Assembly: GCA_964386865.1 (NCBI GenBank)
Contig: CAYLUN010000023.1
Location: 4,012 to 68,011 of the forward strand
DNA from: CAYLUN01 sp964386865
Lineage (GTDB): Bacteria > Verrucomicrobiota > Kiritimatiellia > RFP12 > UBA1067
Direction: 5' to 3'
Length of the DNA: 64,000 nucleotides
The notes beneath the pieces were generated by a model. That model was not told the DNA's origin. It searched no databases and saw only the letters and a list, made by a program, of their open reading frames with translations. Positions within the stretch are counted from its first letter, which is position 1. Each line of letters starts with the position of its first letter. Below, piece after piece: positions 18,801-25,470 of this stretch. A program made the translations under genes and the position numbers.

Positions 18801-21068
18801 GGCAAAGCTTATTTCTTCGGCAACGTCGCCAATATGAGCTGGACCGCTACCGGTGACATCTCCGGCCCCGGCGCGCTGGTCAAGGCCGGCAACGCCGCCT
18901 CGACCTTCTGGATGATGAGCGGCAACAACACCTACGGCGGCGGCACGATCGTCAGCAACGGCACGCTCTTCGCCAAGTATCCGGGCTCGCTGCCCGACTA
19001 CAACGTCCCCGGGAAAGTCTCGGTCGTCGGCGGCGCGACGCTGGCCCTCCACTCCTACGATGGGATCGCGGGCTGGAACGCCGCGCAGCTCCAGGCCCTC
19101 CACGACAACGCGCTGTTCGTGACGAATACCTCCGCGCTCATTCTCGACACGACGCCCTCCTCGGTCACATACACCGGCAACCTCACCCAGCCGCTGACCC
19201 TCACCAAGCAGGGTAACAACACCCTGACGCTGACGGGCGCGAACAGCTTCAACGGGCCCATCAACGTCAACGGCGGCGACCTTGCGATGAACGGCGGGCC
19301 GAACCACCGCCTCGGCAACGTCACGATCGGAAACGCCTCCGTCCTGGTCACGAGCGACGCGGCCGCGCACACCTACGCCACCAACACGATCGTAGGCAAT
19401 GCCGCCGCCGACTTCGGGCGCATGACACTCGCGGGCAGCGCCGTCTGGGGTACCGTCCTGCCGATCCAGAACAGGGCCTCGCCGCAACTCTCCGTCGGCA
19501 ACAGCGGCCGCGGCGTCTTCATCCTCCAGGACAACGCCGTGCTGACCAACAAGTTCGTGGTCGGCGTCAACGGCGGCAGCCACGGCGCCATCTACCAGCG
19601 CGGCAACAGTTTCTTCCACAACTGGGGCGGCCAGGGCAACGACTCGCGCGTCGGCCAGAACGGCTACGGCTACTACGAGCTGAGCGGCGGCACCATGACG
19701 AACAACGGTTACTTCCAGTTAGGCGTCGGCACCACCGGCATCGGCATCCTGTCGCAGTACGGCGGCGCCTTCCGTCAGGCCACCCAGTACGGCGGCCAGT
19801 TCGGCCTCAGCCGCGGCGGCGTCGGCGTGGTCTATCTGGCGGGCGGCACGTTCGCGTCGTTCGTCAGCATGAACGTCGGCGACACCTCCGACAATACCCT
19901 GACGGGCGGCACGGCCATCTTCACGGTGGACGGCACCAGCGACGTGCTGGTCACGGGCAACGTCAACGTGGGCGACCGCACCAACATGTTCGCTTCGGTC
20001 AACCTCAACGGCGGCACGCTCACCGCGAACCTGATCGCGAAGGGCAGCCGCCCCACCGCGACCGCGCTGCTGGGCTTCGACGGCGGAACCTACCGCGCCC
20101 GTACGTCCGGCAACCTGTTCGGCGCCAACGCGAATACGCTCGACAAGGTGCTCGTCTACGCCGGCGGCGCGACGCTCGACTCCTCCAACCTGGCGGTCAC
20201 GGCCAACGCCAACCTGCTCGCCCCGTCGGGTAACGGCGTGGCCAGCATCACGCTCGCGCCGCGCGGCGGCTACATCGGGCCGCCTATGGTCACGATCACG
20301 GGCGGCGGCGGCGCAGGCGCGACCGCGCTCGCGAACTTCGACTCGGCCAGCGGCTTCGTGACCGGCGTCACCATCACCTCGCCCGGCTACGACTACCTGA
20401 CCGCCCCCACCGTCACCCTCTCCGGCGGCGGCACCAACCTGCAAACCGCCGTCACCGGCGTGACGCTCGCCCCGAACGTGAGCGGCGGGCTCACGAAGCG
20501 GGGCACCAGCACGCTGACGCTGTCGGGCACCAACACCTTCGGCGGCGCGCTCACGCTGGCCGAAGGCACGCTCAAGCCCGCCCACGGGCTTGCGATCCCG
20601 ACGGGCGCGACGCTCGCCTTCGCCGGCGGCACGCTGGACCTGAACGGGATGACGCTCTCAAACCTGGTCAGCACGACGTCGGCCCTGAGCGGCAGCATCA
20701 CGAACGGCACGCTGCGGACCATGATCTCGCCGGCCGGCGAGTACTGCACCGGCACGCAGTCCTACGGCCTGACGGCACGCGCGTCCGGCTCGCTCCAGGC
20801 CCTCTACCTCGCGGATGTGACCACCGACGGCGCCTGCGACGTGCTGGCGGTGCAGGGCGACATCGACCTTGGCAGCTATGCCCTGCAGATCGTGGATCTG
20901 GACGGACTTGACCGCAGCCGGCAGTACACCATCCTAACCTGCACTGGCACGCTTACCGGCGCCTTCGCCTACACCAACCTGCCGGACTCCCGCTGGAAGC
21001 TCTACAGCCAGGCAGACCACTCGCTCAAGCTGCTCTTCTCCGACGGCATGCTGCTCAAAATTCGATAA
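12882..21068 (+). CDS. Giant autotransporter-associated beta-strand-repeat surface protein (2728 aa)
   Basis: Paralogue of the 4642-12705 protein with the same order of parts: signal peptide ending near SQA-AN, N-terminal block (FWTNSYNWS, FNNSGNGRTT), PATR-like units, two copies of the GLIG-W module (about residues 525-776 and 1446-1695), the YQRG/YYELSGGTMTNNGYFQLG blocks, the GGYIGPPMVTITGGGG block, and the end domain (QYTILTCTGTLTGAF) finishing LLKIR. A GTG two codons upstream (12876) also opens the frame. The ATG at 12882 is preferred because GAGG (12873-12876) is then 5 nt away rather than overlapping the codon. The gene has its own strong promoter and a hairpin after the stop, so it is probably monocistronic. 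Surface display is inferred; no translocator is recognisable. Confidence 0.9.
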   Translation: MLRIMSCRRLSYAASALAAGLCASLSQAANGTWYSTNSVVGSAFWTNSYNWSAQPYPAGDQTATFNNSGNGRTTVDVAGLTLGCKDIFFDTANAAAYTLGSGGANGQALVFTNNSIVRVASSVNSNQTIDAITMLGHDRAASSHNLRNDKTLANVLVLAGNVTATNSGGTAGAKTLITLGTGSFLISGNVSPGGGSSLTITNGTFGQLTMTGSNRVNTVMHANGAVYLSGTNRIDTYNLNTDRPLILGGTNIFTTLNANGTPLFPATVTVTNGGTLAIANGGGNGIVCSQDTVINGQGTIFLSSAGGENYADNGVANGKTCVISAKLTGPYGFEYYHTTYFGTFVLSNPLNDFPQNVIINAGGPGGGTISVSVINNRNVPGNLGAGTSFIFGTCNYGRLLYTGSGETTDRIIDIRTNGVIESAGTGTLKFTSPVTVSTAAGVKTLVLRGSTTGSGQFAGLLRNGSATAPLAVSKAGTGTWYLTATNTYTSATVLGEGTLALADVYGSILLSSSIVISNSATLLLDNTSANNTNRLGNAIPLVFNGGTLRLANTAGSADYLEEVGPVTLSAGNATIATTQAAAGQTATLRLASLAHAVGGAVDFTGAGLGGSDRNRIFITGQPDGLIGPWATVNGNTLAAYSATLGVYAAGPVMHTDVAARGPSTIVSNDSSNVRINTDGVSGPIALGSDVTRVASILQNTTTPATIDTASKTLQTGGLVIPSGRAAVTVGQAAGDGAISALQANGELTLNNDSANGLTVNAVIADNGAASKLNKAGSGTVTLTASNTFSGDTGVGGGTLVLANADALQNSTLTTGGTAFDSSVAGHAFNVGNINGTLNLALVDNAASPSAVSLTVGQNDANGLINGTVTGNGSLTKTGAGVLTLTGANTFNGGLAVQQGVVIASNANALGVGPVVSSGTLNLHAGAVTYSGLAAALTGSGTNNVVLGMGFTTADLNGDYSGFTGVWNIGTNGIAGSGRARMRGLDNAATTVNVLSNGTLWVDAVGTHTAALTLYGGDTGEPYGQLRIDNGAVWAGTVTLAGDITTANDGLLGSEAGIGMITGTISDRDVTPHLVKKVGAQTLVLTSENTYKGQTWVASGALRATSIRNVGAASSALGAPADAGSGTIKIGSGTTGATLTYFGMGDTSDRNIDLAGTSGGATLDMSGTNQLTLTGNMTFSSPSPGTNKVLTLQGSTIGVGEFAGVIPNANGGMLSVTKAGTGIWKLSNANTFTGGVTLSGGTLIAANPQALSTGRITIPGNAATLVLDHNGVNEYTNYVFMNSLSVATFVLGNGGGTEAVSHSLGDFDLGSLTLNVLAATNVSGGVPALLIPSINLSAGGSGSVVIVPTNTAEVRIGTAAILRSSAAKTLALDGLSLGNVVAGPISNGINTLSLTKANASTWTLLGSNSYSGATAISGGKLALAGTDGTISGTSAITLSGNSTLELQNSELTNNADRLRDTVAITLNGGKFDFSHTGGAAHYTETTGPLVIGSFSNIVQTSQADEGYTSAVSFASIAHTGGGRLDFRGAGLGDADARNQVLITAQPAGLIGLWATHNATNYAAYDVTLGVVPAGDGVFTDIPAQGEYEIANDAALNARIGSDGTAGPLALNGMPVSALRSLMQNWNVASTIGMTNQTLQVADVMIDTGKADLTLGTQVNEGLVMPPAAGGGLTLINQSASLLTVNAAVTNNTSASSVAKYGPGTVKLAGHSSYSGTTLIDEGVLEFGGVSLSRLPGAIGGSGTLTKSGTNLLHLLGANAYTGPTFINEGVLRPDKDSTFGPVSGGGVTIASGATLDLGCDGSVGGTRGADALNLGARLFTISGHGVNGAGAVVNNSGQNQMYALYQASLAGDTTFGGNRRWDFRNAAGVLYMNDNTLFKTGINEFCIITTTVHPGAGHFVVNQGLMRFESTSTLNGSAANTVTVNNGATLEMYNLFPAVPPYTAILNEHAQFRGSSGGNTATNVNVWGGSITLNGKAYFFGNVANMSWTATGDISGPGALVKAGNAASTFWMMSGNNTYGGGTIVSNGTLFAKYPGSLPDYNVPGKVSVVGGATLALHSYDGIAGWNAAQLQALHDNALFVTNTSALILDTTPSSVTYTGNLTQPLTLTKQGNNTLTLTGANSFNGPINVNGGDLAMNGGPNHRLGNVTIGNASVLVTSDAAAHTYATNTIVGNAAADFGRMTLAGSAVWGTVLPIQNRASPQLSVGNSGRGVFILQDNAVLTNKFVVGVNGGSHGAIYQRGNSFFHNWGGQGNDSRVGQNGYGYYELSGGTMTNNGYFQLGVGTTGIGILSQYGGAFRQATQYGGQFGLSRGGVGVVYLAGGTFASFVSMNVGDTSDNTLTGGTAIFTVDGTSDVLVTGNVNVGDRTNMFASVNLNGGTLTANLIAKGSRPTATALLGFDGGTYRARTSGNLFGANANTLDKVLVYAGGATLDSSNLAVTANANLLAPSGNGVASITLAPRGGYIGPPMVTITGGGGAGATALANFDSASGFVTGVTITSPGYDYLTAPTVTLSGGGTNLQTAVTGVTLAPNVSGGLTKRGTSTLTLSGTNTFGGALTLAEGTLKPAHGLAIPTGATLAFAGGTLDLNGMTLSNLVSTTSALSGSITNGTLRTMISPAGEYCTGTQSYGLTARASGSLQALYLADVTTDGACDVLAVQGDIDLGSYALQIVDLDGLDRSRQYTILTCTGTLTGAFAYTNLPDSRWKLYSQADHSLKLLFSDGMLLKIR

Positions 21069-21095
21069 ACCTGCTGCACAGCAGACTTGCAGTCG

Positions 21096-21122
21096 GCACA
21101 CGGGCGTCTGGCGCCCGTGTGC
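21096..21122 (+). terminator. Strong hairpin after the third giant gene
   Basis: A perfect 11-bp stem (GCACACGGGCG with CGCCCGTGTGC, loop TCTGG) lies 28 nt past the stop codon. No T-tract follows. A smaller CTGCTG/CAGCAG palindrome lies between it and the stop. Confidence 0.6.
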
Positions 21123-21249
21123 TGGCATTAGTCCCTTACGCGAACGGCCTTAGCCCGGCCATCCTTCGCTGGTGAACTGTCGGCGACCCGCGCCCCTGCG
21201 CACACGTGGCCTTTGCGCTCAAAGGGCCATCCCAAACGGGTAAAGCCGA

Positions 21250-21278
21250 TTGACTTGGGCGCAGCAGACAGGTAACAT
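21250..21278 (+). promoter_or_regulatory. Promoter of the Sel1-repeat gene
   Basis: TTGACT at 21250-21255, a 17-bp spacer, and TAACAT at 21273-21278. The -10 box overlaps an in-frame ATG at 21277, which argues that translation starts at the later ATG (21307). An imperfect hairpin (21207-21229, TGGCCTTTG with CAAAGGGCCA) lies just upstream. Confidence 0.5.
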
Positions 21279-21306
21279 GTGCGCTCATTTGAGTAGTTCA
21301 ACCACG

Positions 21307-21801
21307 ATGCCATCTCACAGACCATTGTCGAACATCGAGACTGCCGCCGATGCCGGTGACCCTGAAGCGCTATATGAGCTCGGCACCTGCTATGCGTACG
21401 GACATGGCGTCCCCATCAACATCCGCAAGGCGCTGGAGCTTTGGATGGCTGCGGCGCTCCAGGGACACGCGACTGCGGTGTATCGAATCGGCCTCTGTTA
21501 CTCCCTTGGAACCTGCGTGCCGCAAAACACGGACACCGCTGTGCAAATGTGGCAGAAGGCGGCGTCAGGTGGCTGCAGGGAGGCCATGCACACGCTCGGC
21601 GTGTGCCACCTGCACGGCGACGGCGTGGCCCAGAGCACGCCCCACGCGGTCATGTGGCTCCTGCTCGCCAGCACCCACTCCCATGCCGAGGCCGACGAGG
21701 TTCTGCACGAGCTGAACCCCACGATCTCGGACGATGACCGCGACGAAGGCATCCGCCTCATGTCGGATTGGCTACAACGCCAGTCGTCCGAACCCGGCTG
21801 A
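21307..21801 (+). CDS. Sel1-repeat (TPR-like) protein
   Basis: 164 residues made almost wholly of Sel1-like repeats: DPEALYELGTCYAYGHGVPI, HATAVYRIGLCYSLGTCVPQ and CREAMHTLGVCHLHGDGVAQ, each about 36 residues long, then a helical tail. Such alpha-solenoids act as protein-protein adaptors. No signal peptide is evident from this start, so it is probably cytoplasmic. Longer starts exist (TTG at 21250, ATG at 21277), but they lie in or before the predicted promoter. No good Shine-Dalgarno precedes 21307. The gene stands alone between the surface-protein array and the export operon. Partner unknown. Confidence 0.8.
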   Translation: MPSHRPLSNIETAADAGDPEALYELGTCYAYGHGVPINIRKALELWMAAALQGHATAVYRIGLCYSLGTCVPQNTDTAVQMWQKAASGGCREAMHTLGVCHLHGDGVAQSTPHAVMWLLLASTHSHAEADEVLHELNPTISDDDRDEGIRLMSDWLQRQSSEPG

Positions 21802-21828
21802 CCGCCCGTTTCCCGCCCATTCTCGCTC

Positions 21829-21851
21829 TGGCCAAGAAGCGCCTCACGGCG
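21829..21851. repeat. Dispersed 23-bp intergenic repeat, copy 1
   Basis: TGGCCAAGAAGCGCCTCACG plus three further bases is identical to 35751-35773. Partial similarity continues for about 20 bp (CAAAC-TGAG). It contains a small GCGCC-TCAC-GGCGY stem-loop. It lies after the Sel1 gene, as the other copy lies after a sulfatase gene. Confidence 0.65.
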
Positions 21852-21958
21852 TCCCCTCAAACATGAGCTAACGCGGGCGACTCCGCTTGTGGCGTGCCAG
21901 CAAGGTCATTCTTCCAAGCATGGCCAGAACGAGAACCGCTGCCCGCTTTCACTCGCGC

Positions 21959-21987
21959 TTGACGACAGCGCCCCCGCCTGCTACTAT
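21959..21987 (+). promoter_or_regulatory. Promoter of the TetR/ABC export operon
   Basis: TTGACG at 21959-21964, a 17-bp spacer, and TACTAT at 21982-21987. The predicted start is near 21994, only about 6 nt before the ATG at 22000. The transcript would be almost leaderless, and the longer frame opening at 21889 is ruled out as the coding start. Confidence 0.65.
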
Positions 21988-22005
21988 TCAAACAAACGTA
22001 TGAAT
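21986..22005. promoter_or_regulatory. Candidate TetR operator overlapping -10, transcription start and start codon
   Basis: An imperfect 20-bp palindrome with ATTCA (21986-21990) and TGAAT (22001-22005) as outer arms, matching at 7 of 10 paired positions. It covers the end of the -10 box and the first codon of the regulator gene. This placement is typical of TetR autorepression. Confidence 0.45.
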
Positions 22006-22692
22006 CAAACTGTTAAGACCCGTCTGGCGCGGGGCGCAGCCGCGACGCGCGAGCGGCTGCTTGACGCCGCCGAAGCGCTCTTCGCCGACCGGGGCTACCA
22101 CGCCGTCTCGATGCGCGACATCGCCGGCCGCGCCCGCGTGAACCTGGCCGCGGCGGGCTACCACTACGGCTCGAAGGAGAACCTCTTTGTCGAGGCGCTA
22201 AGCCGGCGCATCCGCCCGCTGAACGAGCGGCGCCTCGCGTCGCTCACCGCCCTCGAGCGCCGCCGTCGCCCCCCCGCCCTTTCCGAGGTTCTCGACGCCT
22301 TCGCCCGCGTGATGATCGAAGAGGCGCTAAGTAACCCCGAGACCGGCCGCCGGCTCAACCGACTGCTCAGCCGCGCCTTCGCCGAGTCGGACGAGATCGC
22401 CCAGCACATCTTCAGGCAGGAGCTACTCCACGTGGCGCTGCGCTTCATTCAGGCGCTCCGCCGGATCACGCCCGGGCTGTCCGAGGAGCAGGCGGGCCTC
22501 GGCCTCGCACTCTACGCGGGCTGCCTCATCCACATGCTGCGATGGGCCGTCAATCCGCCCTTTCCCGAACTTATGGCCGCCCAAGCCAAGCCCGACCCCG
22601 GCGCGCTGATGGCGACGCTCGTGGCCTTCGGCACCGCCGGCTTCCGGAAGCTCGCCACCTCCTCCACGAAGCCTCACGGAGGCCGCGCATGA
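22000..22692 (+). CDS. TetR/AcrR-family transcriptional regulator
   Basis: 230 residues. The N-terminal helix-turn-helix matches the family: TRERLLDAAEALFADRGY, then MRDIAGRARVNLAAAGYHYG (the canonical SxxxIAxxAxVxxxxxYxHF-like pattern), at residues about 13-60. The C-terminal ligand domain is all helical and not diagnostic; it resembles the CerR/DUF1956 type. The stop overlaps the permease start (ATGA, 22689-22692), so it is the first gene of the export operon. It probably represses that operon until a toxic or cell-envelope compound binds. The start at 22000 is chosen from the promoter position. Confidence 0.9.
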   Translation: MNQTVKTRLARGAAATRERLLDAAEALFADRGYHAVSMRDIAGRARVNLAAAGYHYGSKENLFVEALSRRIRPLNERRLASLTALERRRRPPALSEVLDAFARVMIEEALSNPETGRRLNRLLSRAFAESDEIAQHIFRQELLHVALRFIQALRRITPGLSEEQAGLGLALYAGCLIHMLRWAVNPPFPELMAAQAKPDPGALMATLVAFGTAGFRKLATSSTKPHGGRA

Positions 22693-23825
22693 TCCGCATT
22701 GCGCTCAAAATGCTATTCGGCGACCGCGGCAAGTACGTTATGCTGATCAGCGGCATTACGTTCGCCACGCTGCTCATGGCGCAGGGCATGTCGCTGTTTT
22801 GCGGCCTCATGTCCTGGACCTATTCCACCCTTCGCAACGTGCGCGTGCCGGTTTGGGTCGCCGACCCCAAAGTCGAGCAGTGCAACGACAACAAGCCCAT
22901 GCGCGACACCGACACCACCCGCGTGCGCTCCGTCGACGGCGTGGCCTGGGCCGTGCCCCTCTACCAGGGCATCTCCATGGCCCGCCTCACCGACGGCACC
23001 TCCAAGATGATCACCCTCATCGGCCTGGACAGCAACACCTTGATCGGAGCGCCGACCGCGATTATCGCAGGCCGCCTAGAAGACCTGCGCATGCCCAATA
23101 CCGTCATCCTCGACGACTTCGGCGTCGAGCGACTGAGCGCGGGCCGCGGCCGCCCCATCGGCGTCGGCGACGTCTTCGAAATCAACGACCGCGAGGCCCG
23201 TATCGTCGCGATCTGCCAGAGCTACCGCTCCTTCACCGGCGGCCCCTACGTATTCACCACCTACGACCGCGCCGTCCAGTACGCGCCCAACCAGCGCAAG
23301 ATGCTGAGCTTCATCCTCGCCGCCCCGCAGCCCGGCATCTCGGATGAGGAGCTCGCCCGACGCATCGCCGAGCGCACCGGCCTCGCCGCCTTCACCCACC
23401 GCGAGTTCATGTGGTCCACCATCATGTGGTACATCCGCAACACCGGCATCCCCATCAACGTCGGAACCATCGTCATCATCGGCTTTATCATTGGCGCGGC
23501 CATCTCCGGCCAGACCTTCTACTCCTTTGTGCTCGAGAACACCCGTCACTTCGCGGCCCTCCGTGCCATGGGCGCCAGCAGCGGCGAGCTCTCCCGCATG
23601 CTGCTCTCCCAAGCGCTGCTCGTCGGCTTCATCGGGTACGGCACCGGCCTCGGCCTCGTCTCCTTCCTCGGCAACAACCTGCTCCGCCTCGGCAAGGTTC
23701 CCTTCCTCTTGCTCTGGCAGATCACCGCCATCGTCGGCGTCGCCGTCCTCGTCATCGTGGCCCTCTCGGCCCTCATCGGCATCGCCCGCATCGCGCGGCT
23801 CGAGCCCGCCATCGTCTTCAGGTAA
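22689..23825 (+). CDS. FtsX/DevC-type ABC transporter permease
   Basis: 378 residues. One N-terminal transmembrane segment (about 17-38) is followed by a periplasmic domain of roughly 220 residues, then three C-terminal segments (about 258-280, 305-330, 345-370). This is the topology of the MacB/FtsX permeases. The cytoplasmic loop FAALRAMGASSGELSRMLLS is the family's conserved ATPase-coupling region. Length matches cyanobacterial DevC (about 380 residues). Overlap with tetR upstream and a 5-nt gap to the ATPase indicate translational coupling. It probably drives substrate export across the envelope with the next three genes. Confidence 0.9.
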   Translation: MIRIALKMLFGDRGKYVMLISGITFATLLMAQGMSLFCGLMSWTYSTLRNVRVPVWVADPKVEQCNDNKPMRDTDTTRVRSVDGVAWAVPLYQGISMARLTDGTSKMITLIGLDSNTLIGAPTAIIAGRLEDLRMPNTVILDDFGVERLSAGRGRPIGVGDVFEINDREARIVAICQSYRSFTGGPYVFTTYDRAVQYAPNQRKMLSFILAAPQPGISDEELARRIAERTGLAAFTHREFMWSTIMWYIRNTGIPINVGTIVIIGFIIGAAISGQTFYSFVLENTRHFAALRAMGASSGELSRMLLSQALLVGFIGYGTGLGLVSFLGNNLLRLGKVPFLLLWQITAIVGVAVLVIVALSALIGIARIARLEPAIVFR

Positions 23826-23830
23826 CCGCC

Positions 23831-24556
23831 ATGTCAGCGCTCGGCATCAACGTTCAGTCTGTGGACAAGAGCTTCGGCCGCGGCGAAGCCCGAACCGTCG
23901 TGCTCAAGAAGACCGACTTCGCGGTCGAGACCGGCCGCCTCACCATGCTCGTCGGGCCCTCCGGCTGCGGCAAGACCACCCTGCTCAGCATCATCGCCGG
24001 CACCCTGCATGCCGACAGCGGCGCGATCGAGGTGCTCGGCCAGCGCCTCGACAAAATGGGGCCGAATGCGGTCGCCAAGTTCCGCTCACACAACCTCGGC
24101 TTCATCTTCCAACAGTTCAACCTGATCCCGACCCTCACCGCCGTCGAAAACGTCTCCGTGCCCCTCGTCATCCAGGGCCGCGCCCACCGCCACGCCGAGA
24201 AGAAGGCGCGGGAGGTGCTCGAGTGGGTCGGCCTCGCCGACCACGCCGACTTCCGCCCCGCCAAGATGTCCGGCGGCCAGCAGCAGCGCGTGGCCATCGC
24301 GCGGGCCCTCGTCCACGAGCCTCCCATCATCCTCTGCGATGAGCCCACCTCTTCGCTCGACAGCGAGAACGGCCGCCACGTCATGGACCTCCTGTGCAAG
24401 GCCGCCAGCCAGAACGACCGCCTCGTGTTGGTCGTCACCCACGACAACCGCACGTACGGCTTTGCCGACCACATGGCCGAGATGGAGGACGGCCGCATCT
24501 TCCGCACCCTCAGAACCCACGAGGAGATCCTCGCGCTCCACCCGCCCGGATCCTAA
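23831..24556 (+). CDS. ABC transporter ATP-binding protein (LolD/MacB/DevA type)
   Basis: 241 residues. Walker A GPSGCGKT (near residue 41), Q-loop FIFQQFNLIP, signature SGGQQQR, Walker B IILCDEPTSSLD and a switch histidine in VVTHD are all present, so the ATPase should be active. The ATG at 23831 directly follows the permease stop. An upstream extension of the frame lies inside the permease gene and is not coding. It forms the motor of the export complex with the FtsX-type permease. Confidence 0.95.
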   Translation: MSALGINVQSVDKSFGRGEARTVVLKKTDFAVETGRLTMLVGPSGCGKTTLLSIIAGTLHADSGAIEVLGQRLDKMGPNAVAKFRSHNLGFIFQQFNLIPTLTAVENVSVPLVIQGRAHRHAEKKAREVLEWVGLADHADFRPAKMSGGQQQRVAIARALVHEPPIILCDEPTSSLDSENGRHVMDLLCKAASQNDRLVLVVTHDNRTYGFADHMAEMEDGRIFRTLRTHEEILALHPPGS

Positions 24557-24577
24557 CGCCCCTTCAGGAGAAACGCC

Positions 24578-25468
24578 ATGTCCATCCTCTTCACCCGCCT
24601 CAGCTTTTACCTCTGCCTGACCGGCATGCTCTACACAGGCCTGCTCGTCTTCCGCCTGTCGGCGCAGGATCCCGCACCCGCGCCGCCGCACAGCCCGCCC
24701 AGCAACCCCTTCGCGCGCTCGGTCGCCGCCGCCGGCCTGGTCGAGGCCCAGGGCGAGAACATCGCCCTGGGAGTGCCCGTGGCCGGGCTCGTCACCGCGG
24801 TCCATGTCCGCGTCTGGGACACCGTCCAGCCCGGACAGCCCCTGCTCCAGCTCGACGACCGCGAGCTGCAGGCCTCCCTGCTCGGCCTGCGCGCTCGCGC
24901 GCGGGTCGCCGAGGCCACCGAGTCCCGCCTGCGCGGCATGCTCGCCCGCCTGGAGAAAGTCGCCGACAGCCGCGCCATCACACGCGAAGAGCTCGAGACA
25001 CGCCGCTCCGACGTGCAGGTCGCCACCGCCGAGCTCGCCTCCGCCCGCGCCGCCGTGGCCCAAGCCGAAGCCCTCCTCGCACGCCTCACGGTCTGCGCCC
25101 CCCGCGCCGCCACGGTGCTGCAGGTCAACACCCGCCCCGGCGAGTTCGTCACCCCCGGCGCTGCCCGCGCCCCGCTGGTGCTCGGCGACCTCACCTACTT
25201 TCAGATCCGCGCCGACATCGACGAACAGGTCGCCCCACGCGTCCGCGCCGGCATGAAGGCCGTCGGCTACCTCAAGGGCGATACCCAGAAGCCCATCCCG
25301 CTCGAGTTCGTCCGCATCGAGCCGTTCATCATCCCCAAGACCTCCCTCACCGGCAGCAGCCTTGAGCGCGTGGACACGCGCGTGCTGCAAGTTATCTACC
25401 GCTGCCCGAACTCGGAAACCAACACGCTCTACGTCGGCCAGCAGCTCGACCTCTACCTTCAGGAATAG
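24578..25468 (+). CDS. HlyD/DevB-type periplasmic adaptor protein
   Basis: 296 residues. An N-terminal membrane anchor (about residues 6-28) is followed by half of a lipoyl-like domain (VAGLVTAVHVRVWDTVQPGQ, DDRELQ), a helical hairpin rich in Ala/Arg/Glu (about 100-170), the second lipoyl half (APRAATVLQVNTRPGEFV) and a beta-barrel region. It is shorter than most MacA/HlyD proteins because the hairpin is short. It would bridge the inner-membrane permease and the outer-membrane channel encoded next. A good Shine-Dalgarno (CAGGAG) precedes it. Confidence 0.9.
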   Translation: MSILFTRLSFYLCLTGMLYTGLLVFRLSAQDPAPAPPHSPPSNPFARSVAAAGLVEAQGENIALGVPVAGLVTAVHVRVWDTVQPGQPLLQLDDRELQASLLGLRARARVAEATESRLRGMLARLEKVADSRAITREELETRRSDVQVATAELASARAAVAQAEALLARLTVCAPRAATVLQVNTRPGEFVTPGAARAPLVLGDLTYFQIRADIDEQVAPRVRAGMKAVGYLKGDTQKPIPLEFVRIEPFIIPKTSLTGSSLERVDTRVLQVIYRCPNSETNTLYVGQQLDLYLQE

Positions 25469-25470
25469 TC

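Noticed and set aside
2..21068. Classical type V autotransporters
   Set aside because: PATR repeats are present, but the C-termini lack the roughly 280-residue beta-barrel and its terminal aromatic residue; they end in KLR, KVR and KIR.
23411..23830. N-terminal extension of the ABC ATPase frame
   Set aside because: It lies wholly inside the permease gene. The ATG at 23831 gives a normal-length ATPase.
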